Notes: generated by a model not told the origin, from the sequence alone. Positions 1 to 7,503 are shown, numbered from the stretch's first letter. The stretch: 10,281 nt of DNA from Candidatus Thorarchaeota archaeon (GCA_016840245.1 JAEOST010000307.1:1-10281); one strand, 5' to 3'. Program-made: numbers and translations.

Positions 1-2421
1 GAGATTCTTGACATATCTGACTTATCAAGTCCTGTTGAGGTAGCAACTCTGGGAGGTCTTTTTGGGGGCAGTAACCTGCATATCTTCGGCGACTTTGCAT
101 ATATTGCAGGAGACAGTAGTACAATGAAGGTCGTCGATATATCCAATGTATCCAATCCGCATATTGTTGACTACTACGGTCGGAGTACTAGAGATATCTT
201 TGCCTTGGATGACCTCATTTACGTAACAAGATATGACGATGGACTAAGTGTATTGAATGGTACTAATCCACAAGGACCTACCAAAGTTGGATGTTATCAG
301 TGGGGAAACTATGCATGGAACATTCAGGTGGATGATGAGATTGCATACATCGCGGATGGCTATCAGGGATTAATGATTCTGAATGTATCCGATTCAACCA
401 AACCTGAAGTTATTGGGAACTACAATGAGTATCTTCGTGTCTACGATGTGCATGTAAAGAACAACCTAGCATATCTTGCTGCATATGATAAGGGCATGAT
501 TGTAGTCAATGTATCAGATCCAAGAAATCCAGTCAAGGTAGGCTCGTTTAGAAATGATGGCAATATTGAGGGTGTCTTTGTTGATGATAATTATGTGTAT
601 GTTGCTGATAGTGTAAAGGGAGTGTACATTCTCGATGTATCAAATCCTCGGGAACCAGCTGAGATTGGCAGATGTATCACAGGAGGGGATGATAGAGACC
701 TGTATGTTCAAGGAGATTTTGCATATGTTGCAGACCCTTACTATGGACTCGAGATCCTCAATATCACAGATCCAGAGAATCCTGTTGAACTCGTAACCTA
801 TGATGATGGCGGGGAAGTGTATAGTGTCTGTGTTCGTGAAGATGTTGCTTATGTCGCAGACCGTGATCAGGGCATTGAGATTCTCAATATCACAGATCCG
901 GAGTCACCAATTCCAATCACCAAGTATGGGCCAGGTGCGTATAGTTCGTATCTGTGTGGGAAATATCTCTTCGGAGCCTTTTACTCAGAAGGAATTGATA
1001 TAATAGATGTATCAGACCCATCAGCACCAACCCAGGCAATTAGAATCGGTTCCTATTCCGATACGACTTTTGTTGGTGTCACGTATTATAACAATACAAT
1101 ATATTCCGTAGGAAAGCAATTTGGTGTTGATATACTGAACCTCACTATCTCGAATGACTACACGGGTCCATCAATAGCCCAAGTATCCTACAGTCCAAGA
1201 ACACCAGTAGAAAATAGCGATGTGATTGTCACGACCTCGATATCCGACATATCCGGAGTGTCCTCAGCGACTATCAATTACCGAAATAACTCTGGAGGAT
1301 GGATAATCAGAGAAATGACCAAGCGATCCAATTGGGTCTATACATTCTCAATCCCCAAGATGGCTGTTGGAACTTTCGTTGAGTTCTATATTTCAGCCAA
1401 CGACTCGTCTGCTCAGGAAAATATGTATGTGAATGATAATGAGGGATTCTATTACTCGTACACAATTCTTCACCATGATTTTGATGGGCCTTTGATTGAG
1501 ATACCTGTTGTATTTCCAGAGCGTCCAAATGGGACTGATGCAATAGAGATTAGGACTAATGTCACGGATGAAACTGGTATCGACTTTGTATCACTTCACT
1601 ACAGAATCAACTATGGATCATGGGTCATCGAAAATATGACAAACTCTGTGGGCTATACCTATACGCTAACGCTGGGACCATATACAGAAGGCACTCAGAT
1701 CTTCTACTACTTAACTGCACTAGATACAAGTCCGAATAACAATGATGCAATCGATAATAATCATGGAATGTACTACTCAATACAGGTTGGATCTTCAGAC
1801 GATCAAACACCAATAATTGATTCCATCAGTCATAGTCCACTGGCACCTCACTCCGATGATGTAATTGTAGTAACTGCAGAGATTGTCGATACATCGGGTC
1901 TTGCATATGTTGCGACTGTATACAGAATAAACGGAGGTTCATGGTACTATAGTGCCATGAGTATTGATTATGGTTCGCTCTATAACACTACAATAGGCCC
2001 ATTTGCAGCAGATTCAGTAATTGATTACTATATCTTCGCAAGAGACGCATCAATTAACAACAATATTGCAATAGAAGACAATGATGGAAGTTTTTACTCA
2101 TTTACGGTGAGTTCTGCATCTACCACTGTCACATCAACGACTACAACTACGACTACATCAACAACGGTAGTAACAACTCCAACATCATCACCAACAACAT
2201 CGACAAGCACTCTCACCTATACAACATCCACTACATCAATCGGAACCTCGACAAGTTCAACCAGTTCTGTAACAACCGTGACTACAACTCCCAATACTTC
2301 AACAACATCCACAACAGAACCGAGTCCTGGAACACCGGATTCAAGTGTTCTTATTCTGACTCTGGTGGCTGGAGGGTTTGTTATTGTAATCATAGTGATA
2401 ATTATCATTAAACGTAGGTAA
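1..2421 (+). CDS. Surface-anchored LVIVD-repeat propeller protein with three Ig-like domains (5'-truncated)
   Basis: The frame is open from base 1, so the gene begins upstream and 806 residues are visible. The Met at base 124 lies inside a repeat and is not the start. Residues 1 to about 385 carry some ten LVIVD-type units of about 42 residues, each with a G-x-x-I-L-(D/N)-(V/I)-(S/T)-(D/N)-P core followed by a YVAD-like strand; such repeats form beta-propellers. Three related domains of about 100 residues follow (about 388-489, 493-596, 601-703). They have Ig/FN3-like strand patterns, and each ends in an Asn/Asp-rich loop before a (F/Y)YS strand. Residues about 704-779 are an almost pure Thr/Ser stalk. 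A hydrophobic helix (782-803) and a KRR tail end the protein, which fits an extracellular protein held by a C-terminal membrane anchor. The role is unknown; adhesion or ligand binding is an inference. The signal peptide would lie outside the window. Confidence 0.9.
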   Translation, partial: EILDISDLSSPVEVATLGGLFGGSNLHIFGDFAYIAGDSSTMKVVDISNVSNPHIVDYYGRSTRDIFALDDLIYVTRYDDGLSVLNGTNPQGPTKVGCYQWGNYAWNIQVDDEIAYIADGYQGLMILNVSDSTKPEVIGNYNEYLRVYDVHVKNNLAYLAAYDKGMIVVNVSDPRNPVKVGSFRNDGNIEGVFVDDNYVYVADSVKGVYILDVSNPREPAEIGRCITGGDDRDLYVQGDFAYVADPYYGLEILNITDPENPVELVTYDDGGEVYSVCVREDVAYVADRDQGIEILNITDPESPIPITKYGPGAYSSYLCGKYLFGAFYSEGIDIIDVSDPSAPTQAIRIGSYSDTTFVGVTYYNNTIYSVGKQFGVDILNLTISNDYTGPSIAQVSYSPRTPVENSDVIVTTSISDISGVSSATINYRNNSGGWIIREMTKRSNWVYTFSIPKMAVGTFVEFYISANDSSAQENMYVNDNEGFYYSYTILHHDFDGPLIEIPVVFPERPNGTDAIEIRTNVTDETGIDFVSLHYRINYGSWVIENMTNSVGYTYTLTLGPYTEGTQIFYYLTALDTSPNNNDAIDNNHGMYYSIQVGSSDDQTPIIDSISHSPLAPHSDDVIVVTAEIVDTSGLAYVATVYRINGGSWYYSAMSIDYGSLYNTTIGPFAADSVIDYYIFARDASINNNIAIEDNDGSFYSFTVSSASTTVTSTTTTTTTSTTVVTTPTSSPTTSTSTLTYTTSTTSIGTSTSSTSSVTTVTTTPNTSTTSTTEPSPGTPDSSVLILTLVAGGFVIVIIVIIIIKRR
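751..903 (+). repeat. Near-identical adjacent LVIVD repeat units at DNA level
   Basis: Bases 751-777 and 877-903 match at 25 of 27 positions and are offset by exactly 126 nt (42 codons). The flanking strand segment also matches at the same offset (721-736 versus 847-862). Both encode E-I-L-N-I-T-D-P-E. The other units of this propeller are much more divergent, which suggests a fairly recent unit duplication or gene conversion. Confidence 0.75.
2110..2337 (+). repeat. Low-complexity Thr/Ser codon tract (stalk)
   Basis: This is an ACA/ACT/ACC/TCA-rich tract of about 76 codons that encodes almost only Thr and Ser with a few Pro, Val and Gly. It links the last Ig-like domain to the membrane anchor. 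It resembles the O-glycosylated stalks of archaeal surface proteins. Tracts of this kind are prone to slippage and length change. Confidence 0.85.
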
Positions 2422-2433
2422 CAGATTGAAGTA

Positions 2434-2613
2434 CTAGAAATCATCCTTAAAGAGGTCTAGTTCCTCTCCCAATAGGTAGTTAGGTTCCAGAATGAGGTCG
2501 TCCTTAGCTACGAATGACAAAAGTGGATGATGTTGTGGAGTGAAAACCGAAACAGCTCCGAATGACTCATACCATAATATCATGAAGTGATGAGTGTGTG
2601 TCTCCCGATTCAT
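2434..2613 (-). pseudogene. Deleted remnant of a second S9-family peptidase gene
   Basis: A 59-codon open frame runs from ATG at 2613 to TAG at 2434. Its last 13 residues (LLGEELDLFKDDF) match the C-terminus of the intact peptidase at 2964-5024 (LLGDELDLFKDDF). Just before them, HPLLSFVAKDDLILEPNY matches HPVHSLLAKGVLILEPNY of the same protein (12 of 18 residues; peptidase residues 472-489). The remnant therefore joins peptidase position 489 to 674, an in-frame loss of 184 codons that contain the catalytic Ser, Asp and His. Residues 1-28 are only weakly alignable to the strand and oxyanion region (about 441-471), and HGGP is not kept. Of the 14 terminal codons (stop included), five are identical, eight differ synonymously and one changes E to D. 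The copy was therefore selected as protein for a long time before it decayed. An expressed mini-protein cannot be excluded but is unlikely. Confidence 0.8.
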
Positions 2614-2659
2614 TTTTCACTATCAATGAGTTCCTTATCATTCACTAGTAATGCTATGT

Positions 2660-2665
2660 GGTGAT
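2660..2665 (+). promoter_or_regulatory. GGTGAT ribosome-binding site
   Basis: GGTGAT matches the archaeal anti-Shine-Dalgarno complement (GGAGGTGATC). It lies three bases before the ATG at 2669, so it favours that start over the upstream in-frame ATG at 2651, which would place this site inside the coding sequence. Confidence 0.6.
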
Positions 2666-2668
2666 ATC

Positions 2669-2935
2669 ATGCCAAGATACCCTATATTTGATGTTCTGAA
2701 GAATGTGTTATCTGAAGCCAAGGCCAATGAAAAGGGAGTGCGAGTTGAAGCTTATGGGCAAACTTTGTGTGAGATCTCCAAAATCCAGAAATGGGAGGAC
2801 TCGTATTATCAGTTCGTAATTTACGAAAATGAAAACACTGCCATCCTTCTATCTGCCTCTGATATTCTTTTCATCGACAACACTGGTCCTGTTCTTATAC
2901 TTCAATTGAAAGACTTCAAGCCCAAAGAACTATAG
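2669..2935 (+). CDS. Small orphan protein, 88 aa
   Basis: I do not recognise this protein. The likely start is ATG 2669, preceded by GGTGAT; an upstream in-frame ATG at 2651 would give 94 residues. It is soluble, with no signal peptide or membrane segment. The predicted order is an N-terminal amphipathic helix (about residues 5-20) and then about five beta strands, including VRVEAYG, YYQFVIYE, AILLSASDILFID and VLILQL. A helix followed by a small barrel of bent strands, with a late ILLSASDILFID strand pair, is faintly reminiscent of Sm-like folds. No Sm signature is convincing, so this is only a suggestion. The gene ends 28 nt before the convergent stop of the intact peptidase and lies between that gene and the peptidase remnant. 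It ends in TAG. Confidence 0.7.
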   Translation: MPRYPIFDVLKNVLSEAKANEKGVRVEAYGQTLCEISKIQKWEDSYYQFVIYENENTAILLSASDILFIDNTGPVLILQLKDFKPKEL

Positions 2936-2963
2936 ACTGTGTATAATGCAGGGATGAGACGTA

Positions 2964-5024
2964 CTAAAAATCGTCCTTGAACAGATCTAGTTCATCACCA
3001 AGCAGATAGTGACAGAACCACCTATACTCGTGCAGGCTTATGGAGTAGTTCTCGCGTGGTGATGGGAATCCATGTCCCTTACCAGGGAGAATGAACAGCT
3101 CGGTATGAACACCCTTGTCCTTCAGAGCTCGGTACATCTCCTGAGAGCTAACCACTGTGATACGTTCATCCCTATCGCCATGATGTAGTAGCATTGGAGT
3201 CTTTGCTCTATCAATGGCTGATATCGGCGCACTCTCTCGATAGGCCTCTCGAGCCTCTGGTTCAAATGGAGTACCGTTCAGATAGACCGTGTGTCGTGAG
3301 TCAGATCCGATGTAGTACAAGTACCAACTACTGACTCCAGCAAACACTGCAACTGCTGCACAGCGGTCTGTGTGCATACCAATAAACGCACTGAGATAGC
3401 CACCCTGACTTCCACCCATACTTCCAATCCTGTTCTCGTCCACAAAGCCCTGCTCAATGAGATAGTCTATTCCTGACTCAAGGTCCCACATGTCATGAAC
3501 ACCAAGATTGTTCTGGTTCAAGTCCATGAACTCACGACCTCTCCCAATACTTCCTCGGTAGTTGGGCTCCAATATTAGGACTCCCTTCGCTAAGAGTGAG
3601 TGAACTGGATGGGCAAACTCGTTTGATACAAGAGAGAGGAATGAACTGGCCCTTGGTCCACCATGTGGGTAGAGAAGTAGTGGATACTTCTTTGATGGGT
3701 CAAAGTCGGAGGGCTTCCTCAGGATGCCCTGAATCTCGGTCCCATCCTTACTCTGCCACCTGATTGACTCCACAGTGCCAAGGTCAAGATGAGCAAAGTC
3801 CTCAGTTGTAGTTGTTACTCGCTCCACACCATTCTCAAGAGAACCAGCATAGACCTCTTGCATTGCAGTAGGCGAGACCCCACAGAAGGCTATGTCACCA
3901 TTGTCATTGATACTGAATTGGAACTTTGGAGAGACCGGACCAAAGTCAAAGGTCTTGAACTCTCCGGACTCGAACAGTTGCGAGATGAGAATCCTGCTCT
4001 CTTCCCAGTGAGCCACGTATATTCCATTCTTGGTCCAGTGGACATCTTGAGGTACTCTATCCAAATTCTCGGATATCAGTGTGAGATGCGTAAACGGGTC
4101 CTCAGGGGTCTCCAGACTGAAGGCATCAGAGTCTGAGATAATCCAGAGATCATCTCGTGGTTGGACAGACGCGCTAGGTACAGGACCAGTCAACAGCAAT
4201 GTTGTACCATCAGGAGAAACTGCCTTTAGGATGAACTCCTTTGGCAGGGCGAGCTCGTGAAATGTCAATGATGAGAGGACCTTTTCGAGTCCAACACCAT
4301 CAGCAAGCTCGAGAATTGACTCAGGGTCAAGTTCGACCTTGAAGCAGATAGTGTCACGTTCATGAATCAGTTCAGTTCCAATCTGACAGTTCAGATAGAT
4401 TGCGTCATTGTTAGGCGAAACCACAACTGAGGTGATGTGATATTTCGAGTTCAGGTTGGTTGTTATTTCGAATGTATCCAGAGGGGATGAGAATGCTTCC
4501 TCTTCGAAGTGCTTGCGCTCCTGCTCTGCATTCTGAATCGACCGTTCAGTACTGACATAATAGACAGCACGAGAGGTCTGTCCATTCTCAACATGAACGA
4601 AATCTCCCACATGAGATGTCTGTGTGGACTTGTTGGCGAGATAGATGAACCCTTCAGCAAATGGTGCATGGAACATGAGAGGAGATGAGTGTCCCCCGAT
4701 TCGCATGCCCTCACCAAGTCCATCAACAATGTAGATGTCAGACCATCGGGGATTACCGGATGGAGAGTGTCTGACAACTGAGTATCTATCGTTATCGAGC
4801 CAGTTGACGTATGCTCCATCTGCAAAGATGTAGTGTGCCTTCTTGGTTTCAACATCGTAGATGTAGAATTTTCCAGTCATTCCATTGTTACTCAAGTCGA
4901 GCTCAATTTTGCTGTATGCGACCCTTTTTCCATCAGGAGAGATTGTCGGTGCATGATATAATGGTCGGGTAATCATATCCTTGATAGTGGGTCGTCGCTT
5001 TTTGTTTGGAGATTCTTTCGCCAA
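2964..5024 (-). CDS. S9-family serine peptidase (acylaminoacyl/dipeptidyl peptidase-like), intact
   Basis: The protein has 686 residues, usual for prolyl oligopeptidase (clan SC, S9) enzymes. Residues about 20-415 form the N-terminal propeller, with repeated SPDG-type turns (ISPDGKRVAY near 28; AVSPDGTTLLL near 268). Residues about 420-675 are the alpha/beta hydrolase. They contain the HGGP oxyanion motif (454-457), the GGSQGG nucleophile elbow with Ser539, the HGDRD motif with probable catalytic Asp619, and GKGHGF with His651. The triad looks complete. There is no signal peptide, so it is probably a cytoplasmic enzyme that trims oligopeptides or N-blocked peptides; the substrate is not deducible. 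The start is TTG, since there is no in-frame ATG or GTG between the upstream stop and this codon. GGGAG lies about 12 nt upstream. A decayed paralogue lies about 350 nt beyond its 3' end. Confidence 0.95.
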   Translation of the reverse strand: MAKESPNKKRRPTIKDMITRPLYHAPTISPDGKRVAYSKIELDLSNNGMTGKFYIYDVETKKAHYIFADGAYVNWLDNDRYSVVRHSPSGNPRWSDIYIVDGLGEGMRIGGHSSPLMFHAPFAEGFIYLANKSTQTSHVGDFVHVENGQTSRAVYYVSTERSIQNAEQERKHFEEEAFSSPLDTFEITTNLNSKYHITSVVVSPNNDAIYLNCQIGTELIHERDTICFKVELDPESILELADGVGLEKVLSSLTFHELALPKEFILKAVSPDGTTLLLTGPVPSASVQPRDDLWIISDSDAFSLETPEDPFTHLTLISENLDRVPQDVHWTKNGIYVAHWEESRILISQLFESGEFKTFDFGPVSPKFQFSINDNGDIAFCGVSPTAMQEVYAGSLENGVERVTTTTEDFAHLDLGTVESIRWQSKDGTEIQGILRKPSDFDPSKKYPLLLYPHGGPRASSFLSLVSNEFAHPVHSLLAKGVLILEPNYRGSIGRGREFMDLNQNNLGVHDMWDLESGIDYLIEQGFVDENRIGSMGGSQGGYLSAFIGMHTDRCAAVAVFAGVSSWYLYYIGSDSRHTVYLNGTPFEPEAREAYRESAPISAIDRAKTPMLLHHGDRDERITVVSSQEMYRALKDKGVHTELFILPGKGHGFPSPRENYSISLHEYRWFCHYLLGDELDLFKDDF

Positions 5025-5073
5025 TGTATCATCTATCTCCCATTATCGATTACATGCTGAGCTGCTAGAGCTA

Positions 5074-5083
5074 GTATATAATT
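5074..5083 (-). promoter_or_regulatory. TATA-like box upstream of the S9 peptidase
   Basis: On the minus strand this reads AATTATATAC. It lies about 50 nt before the TTG start, in the 112-nt gap after the winged-helix gene. It would put transcription start near 5050 with a leader of roughly 25-30 nt. This suggests the peptidase has its own promoter, although it is co-oriented with the two genes upstream. Confidence 0.45.
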
Positions 5084-5136
5084 GAGAGTCACCTTAGAGG
5101 GTCACAAATAGCTCCAATCTACGCAACCATGAATGG

Positions 5137-5514
5137 CTACGGGATACCTGACCAAATTCTATACACTTCGGCCCAGAGAAAGACTGACGAAATCAGACCG
5201 ATAGTGAGTGCAAAGATACTGTGTACATTGTAGTCAATGCCAACGAATACTGAATAGAACACCAGTAAACTTGTCACCAAGACTGCATACACAAAGACAC
5301 GTGGTATCACCTTAAACCGAACATAGAGGAAGTTATCGAGAAACCCGAGGTCCGCATCTGGTGATATATGATAGTCACCATGGGGCGTCTTCTCAACCAA
5401 TCCGTGCTTTTGTAACTTATCTAGGTGATATAGAGCCACAGTATGACTGCTCATCTCAAGACGTCTTGCTATCTCCCTTGGCCCAAGAGGCTCTTTTAAT
5501 GCTATGAGTTTCAA
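5137..5514 (-). CDS. Membrane-tethered winged-helix transcription regulator
   Basis: From TTG 5514 the protein has 125 residues. The N-terminal part is an ArsR/MarR-like winged helix. PREIARRLEMSSHTVALYHLDKLQKHGLV (given here with its recognition helix SSHTVALYHLDKL) is the helix-turn-helix, and KTPHGDYHISP is the wing. Two hydrophobic helices follow (about 72-92 and 97-118), so the DNA-binding head is cytoplasmic and membrane-bound. The start is uncertain. TTG 5514 has GGAG seven bases upstream, but it cuts helix 1. The frame stays open for 26 more codons back to the TAG of the upstream gene (5593-5595). Those codons read like the missing first helix (IFELGPTTWRVLLKLIALKE) but contain no ATG, GTG or TTG. 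The gene follows the ectodomain membrane protein and is probably co-transcribed with it. Confidence 0.85.
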   Translation of the reverse strand: MKLIALKEPLGPREIARRLEMSSHTVALYHLDKLQKHGLVEKTPHGDYHISPDADLGFLDNFLYVRFKVIPRVFVYAVLVTSLLVFYSVFVGIDYNVHSIFALTIGLISSVFLWAEVYRIWSGIP

Positions 5515-5592
5515 AAGAACTCTCCAAGTTGTTGGACCTAGTTCGAAGATAATTGGGAGATCTGATTCGCTGTCCTTAATAATTTCCAGCCC

Positions 5593-7392
5593 CTAGTGTC
5601 TGGAGAATCTTTCGTACAATTTGTATCTTCGGGCAACTGCCTCTATGACTATCACCATGAATGCCACGAATGCAAGAAGAGAACCAAATTCAGCATCACC
5701 CGATCCTGGAATTAGGTACACTGTCAGGCCAAAAATCCCTGGAACTGTTGGTGGGAGGATATTCTTCATATTCAGTCTAATTGGAGCATCATCCATTATC
5801 TGTTTCAGAATATAGAGTACAGGGAGCCAGAACAATAGAAACTGCCAGATGAAACTAAAAAGATTGGGGGTGAAGTAAACGAAACTTATTCCTGGTAAAT
5901 ATCGTACTGTATTCAATCCAGAAGCGGGGGAGAAGGTTTGTACTTGAATTAACTGACCGATGTAGGTGTTCATAATACTACCATATGACACCCATGGAAG
6001 AAAATAACTCAGTATTAACAGTATGAAAGACAGTGTCCTCCGATTTCGTGTGACATTCCTTAGAGGAAGTGGTGTAGTAGCATGTCTCAAACTAATAATC
6101 GATGCGATCACAACCCCGATTATGACCACAACAACCAAAAGTTGAACGATGTCAAGCGCATATCCAAAGAAGTTGATGAGAGGTAGGTTTATCGTCAGTC
6201 GCAGATGATGAGTATCTGATGAGTTGAATTCTGCAGTATATGCAAAGTTATTTTGATGGTGTACTCGAATTTGCATCGAATATGCCCCAAATCCAACAGG
6301 AAAAAGTAGGGATGACGAGTAGGAAGAGTGGAAATCGTACCAACCCACCAGATCGCGAATATACCCTCCATCAAATGACGCATACAGGCGTACATCAAAT
6401 AAGGTGTCCAGATTAACATCAACGGATAATTGGGTCACACTGTAATAGATATCTACTGAGGTCTCAGAGTCTGGTGTGACACTCAACTCAAAAGATCCTT
6501 CTTGAGGATAATGTTCGAAGATATACCAGCCATAACTGAGAGAGTAGTTACCTGCAGGCAGGAATAGTGTGTCATCTGATACAATAGGCATGATGAATGA
6601 GTAAGAATCATGTGACTCTGTGGATATATTCAGGTAGGGAGCGAAGACCAATCTATTTGTAGTGGTTCCAAACAGTGGATGTCCTTCAGTGTCCAAGAGA
6701 TTGAACGTGGTTGAGAACAATTGCGCGGAACTGACAGCCTCCACTCTGGCATCCCACACGTTGGCGATCCCATTCTCTGGAAACTTAATCTGAATCTCGA
6801 ATAGCACTTGCATAATCCAAAGGTCGGACCGTGCCCTGAGTACATCTAGAGGTACCTCGATGCTGAAGACGCCTTCCTCACCCTCATCCCATTCGACGAC
6901 CTCCTCTACCTCATCAATTATCGTCCTACCTCTTGCGAATTCCAATTGCATCCCACAACTTAGTGGTCCATTAAGTGATTGAAATCTGAAAGAAAAGATG
7001 ACCTCCTCATAGTCTTCGATTAATATGTTGAGAAATCGATACATCCGTAATTCTGCATTATAACCCGTCACCTGTATACCATTTGTCGTATTGATATACA
7101 GCAACTCAGATTCAGGAGTGGGTGCGTATTGAAAGAGACTCCATCCAGTCTCATGAGAGAAGTCATTGGTCCGGAGGAGATCCACCTCATAGGAACCTGT
7201 ACCATCCTCAGAGAGTACTGATACACCAGAGGTGCCTGAGATTTCGTCATCAGGTTCTATAGTAATTGCCTCATATCTGAATCCAGGTGTGATTGCGATT
7301 ATTGCAGAGCCTAGGACTACTGCTATAATGATCCCGACGATGGTTCGCTGGATTATCAGATTCCGGAACTGTTTCCGATGATTCATGGTCAT
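5593..7392 (-). CDS. Multi-pass membrane protein with large ectodomain, family not recognised
   Basis: The protein has about 599 residues from ATG 7392, or 603 from TTG 7404; residue numbers here use the latter. A positively charged N-terminus precedes TM1 (20-38). A largely beta, acidic extracytoplasmic region follows (about 40-410), including a stretch like a carboxypeptidase-regulatory strand pair (FLPAGNYSLSYGWYIFE). Further membrane helices lie at about 416-438, 457-475, 508-533, 553-566 (short) and 574-593. The tail is basic (RRYKLYERFSRH). Positive-inside charges put both termini in the cytoplasm. ATG 7392 lies about 27 nt downstream of a TATA-like box, which fits a leaderless transcript, so I prefer it to the TTG. 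I recognise no enzyme motif. Its position directly before a membrane winged-helix gene suggests a sensor or partner role, which is an inference. Confidence 0.85.
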   Translation of the reverse strand: MTMNHRKQFRNLIIQRTIVGIIIAVVLGSAIIAITPGFRYEAITIEPDDEISGTSGVSVLSEDGTGSYEVDLLRTNDFSHETGWSLFQYAPTPESELLYINTTNGIQVTGYNAELRMYRFLNILIEDYEEVIFSFRFQSLNGPLSCGMQLEFARGRTIIDEVEEVVEWDEGEEGVFSIEVPLDVLRARSDLWIMQVLFEIQIKFPENGIANVWDARVEAVSSAQLFSTTFNLLDTEGHPLFGTTTNRLVFAPYLNISTESHDSYSFIMPIVSDDTLFLPAGNYSLSYGWYIFEHYPQEGSFELSVTPDSETSVDIYYSVTQLSVDVNLDTLFDVRLYASFDGGYIRDLVGWYDFHSSYSSSLLFPVGFGAYSMQIRVHHQNNFAYTAEFNSSDTHHLRLTINLPLINFFGYALDIVQLLVVVVIIGVVIASIISLRHATTPLPLRNVTRNRRTLSFILLILSYFLPWVSYGSIMNTYIGQLIQVQTFSPASGLNTVRYLPGISFVYFTPNLFSFIWQFLLFWLPVLYILKQIMDDAPIRLNMKNILPPTVPGIFGLTVYLIPGSGDAEFGSLLAFVAFMVIVIEAVARRYKLYERFSRH

Positions 7393-7414
7393 TGGTTCTG
7401 TCAATTTGAGTCAT

Positions 7415-7425
7415 GATATTTATTG
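7415..7425 (-). promoter_or_regulatory. TATA-like box for the ectodomain membrane protein
   Basis: The minus strand reads CAATAAATATC. The AT-rich core is centred about 27 nt upstream of ATG 7392, close to the usual archaeal TATA-to-start distance. This predicts a leaderless or nearly leaderless mRNA and agrees with the absence of a clear Shine-Dalgarno there. Confidence 0.45.
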
Positions 7426-7441
7426 TTCAAGAATGACATTA

Positions 7442-7456
7442 GTCTAGAGATTAGAC
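7442..7456. promoter_or_regulatory. Inverted repeat 1 in the divergent promoter region
   Basis: GTCTA-GAGAT-TAGAC is a perfect 5-bp inverted repeat with a 5-nt spacer. It lies about 20 nt upstream of the leftward TATA-like box. It is a candidate operator or activator site; the short arms make chance occurrence possible. Confidence 0.4.
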
Positions 7457-7458
7457 CA

Positions 7459-7471
7459 GCACGTTCCGTGC
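7459..7471. promoter_or_regulatory. Inverted repeat 2, abutting the rightward TATA-like box
   Basis: GCACG-TTC-CGTGC is a perfect 5-bp inverted repeat with a TTC spacer. It starts two bases after inverted repeat 1 and ends where the rightward TATA-like element begins, in the position of the TFB-recognition element. A protein bound here would be expected to affect initiation of the rightward gene. Confidence 0.45.
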
Positions 7472-7479
7472 ATAAAATA
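7472..7479 (+). promoter_or_regulatory. TATA-like box for the rightward propeller gene
   Basis: ATAAAATA is the best AT-rich element upstream of the TTG at 7547. It predicts transcription start near 7500 and a leader of about 45 nt, long enough for the GGGAG at 7532-7536 to act as ribosome-binding site. Confidence 0.4.
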
Positions 7480-7503
7480 CAGTTTCCAACAGGAATAAGT
7501 AGT

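Noticed and set aside
124..126. ATG at 124 as the start of the LVIVD protein
   Set aside because: The same frame is open and codes for repeat sequence back to base 1 (an E-I-L-D-I-S-D unit), so the gene begins upstream of the window.
2217..2444. 75-codon open frame on the minus strand
   Set aside because: It is the antisense shadow of the Thr/Ser tract and membrane anchor; its Val/Glu-rich low-complexity product mirrors the ACN codons.
3789..4136. 115-codon open frame on the plus strand
   Set aside because: It lies wholly inside the S9 peptidase gene on the other strand, shows no domain, and the peptidase frame is clearly the coding one.
5061..5083. AGCT/CTAG short palindromes near the peptidase promoter
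   Set aside because: The arms are only four bases and self-palindromic; this is easily expected by chance.
5593..5595. TAG decoded as pyrrolysine
   Set aside because: TAG is the commonest terminator in this window, and no pyrrolysine genes or insertion element are visible. Readthrough is kept only as one explanation of the odd start.
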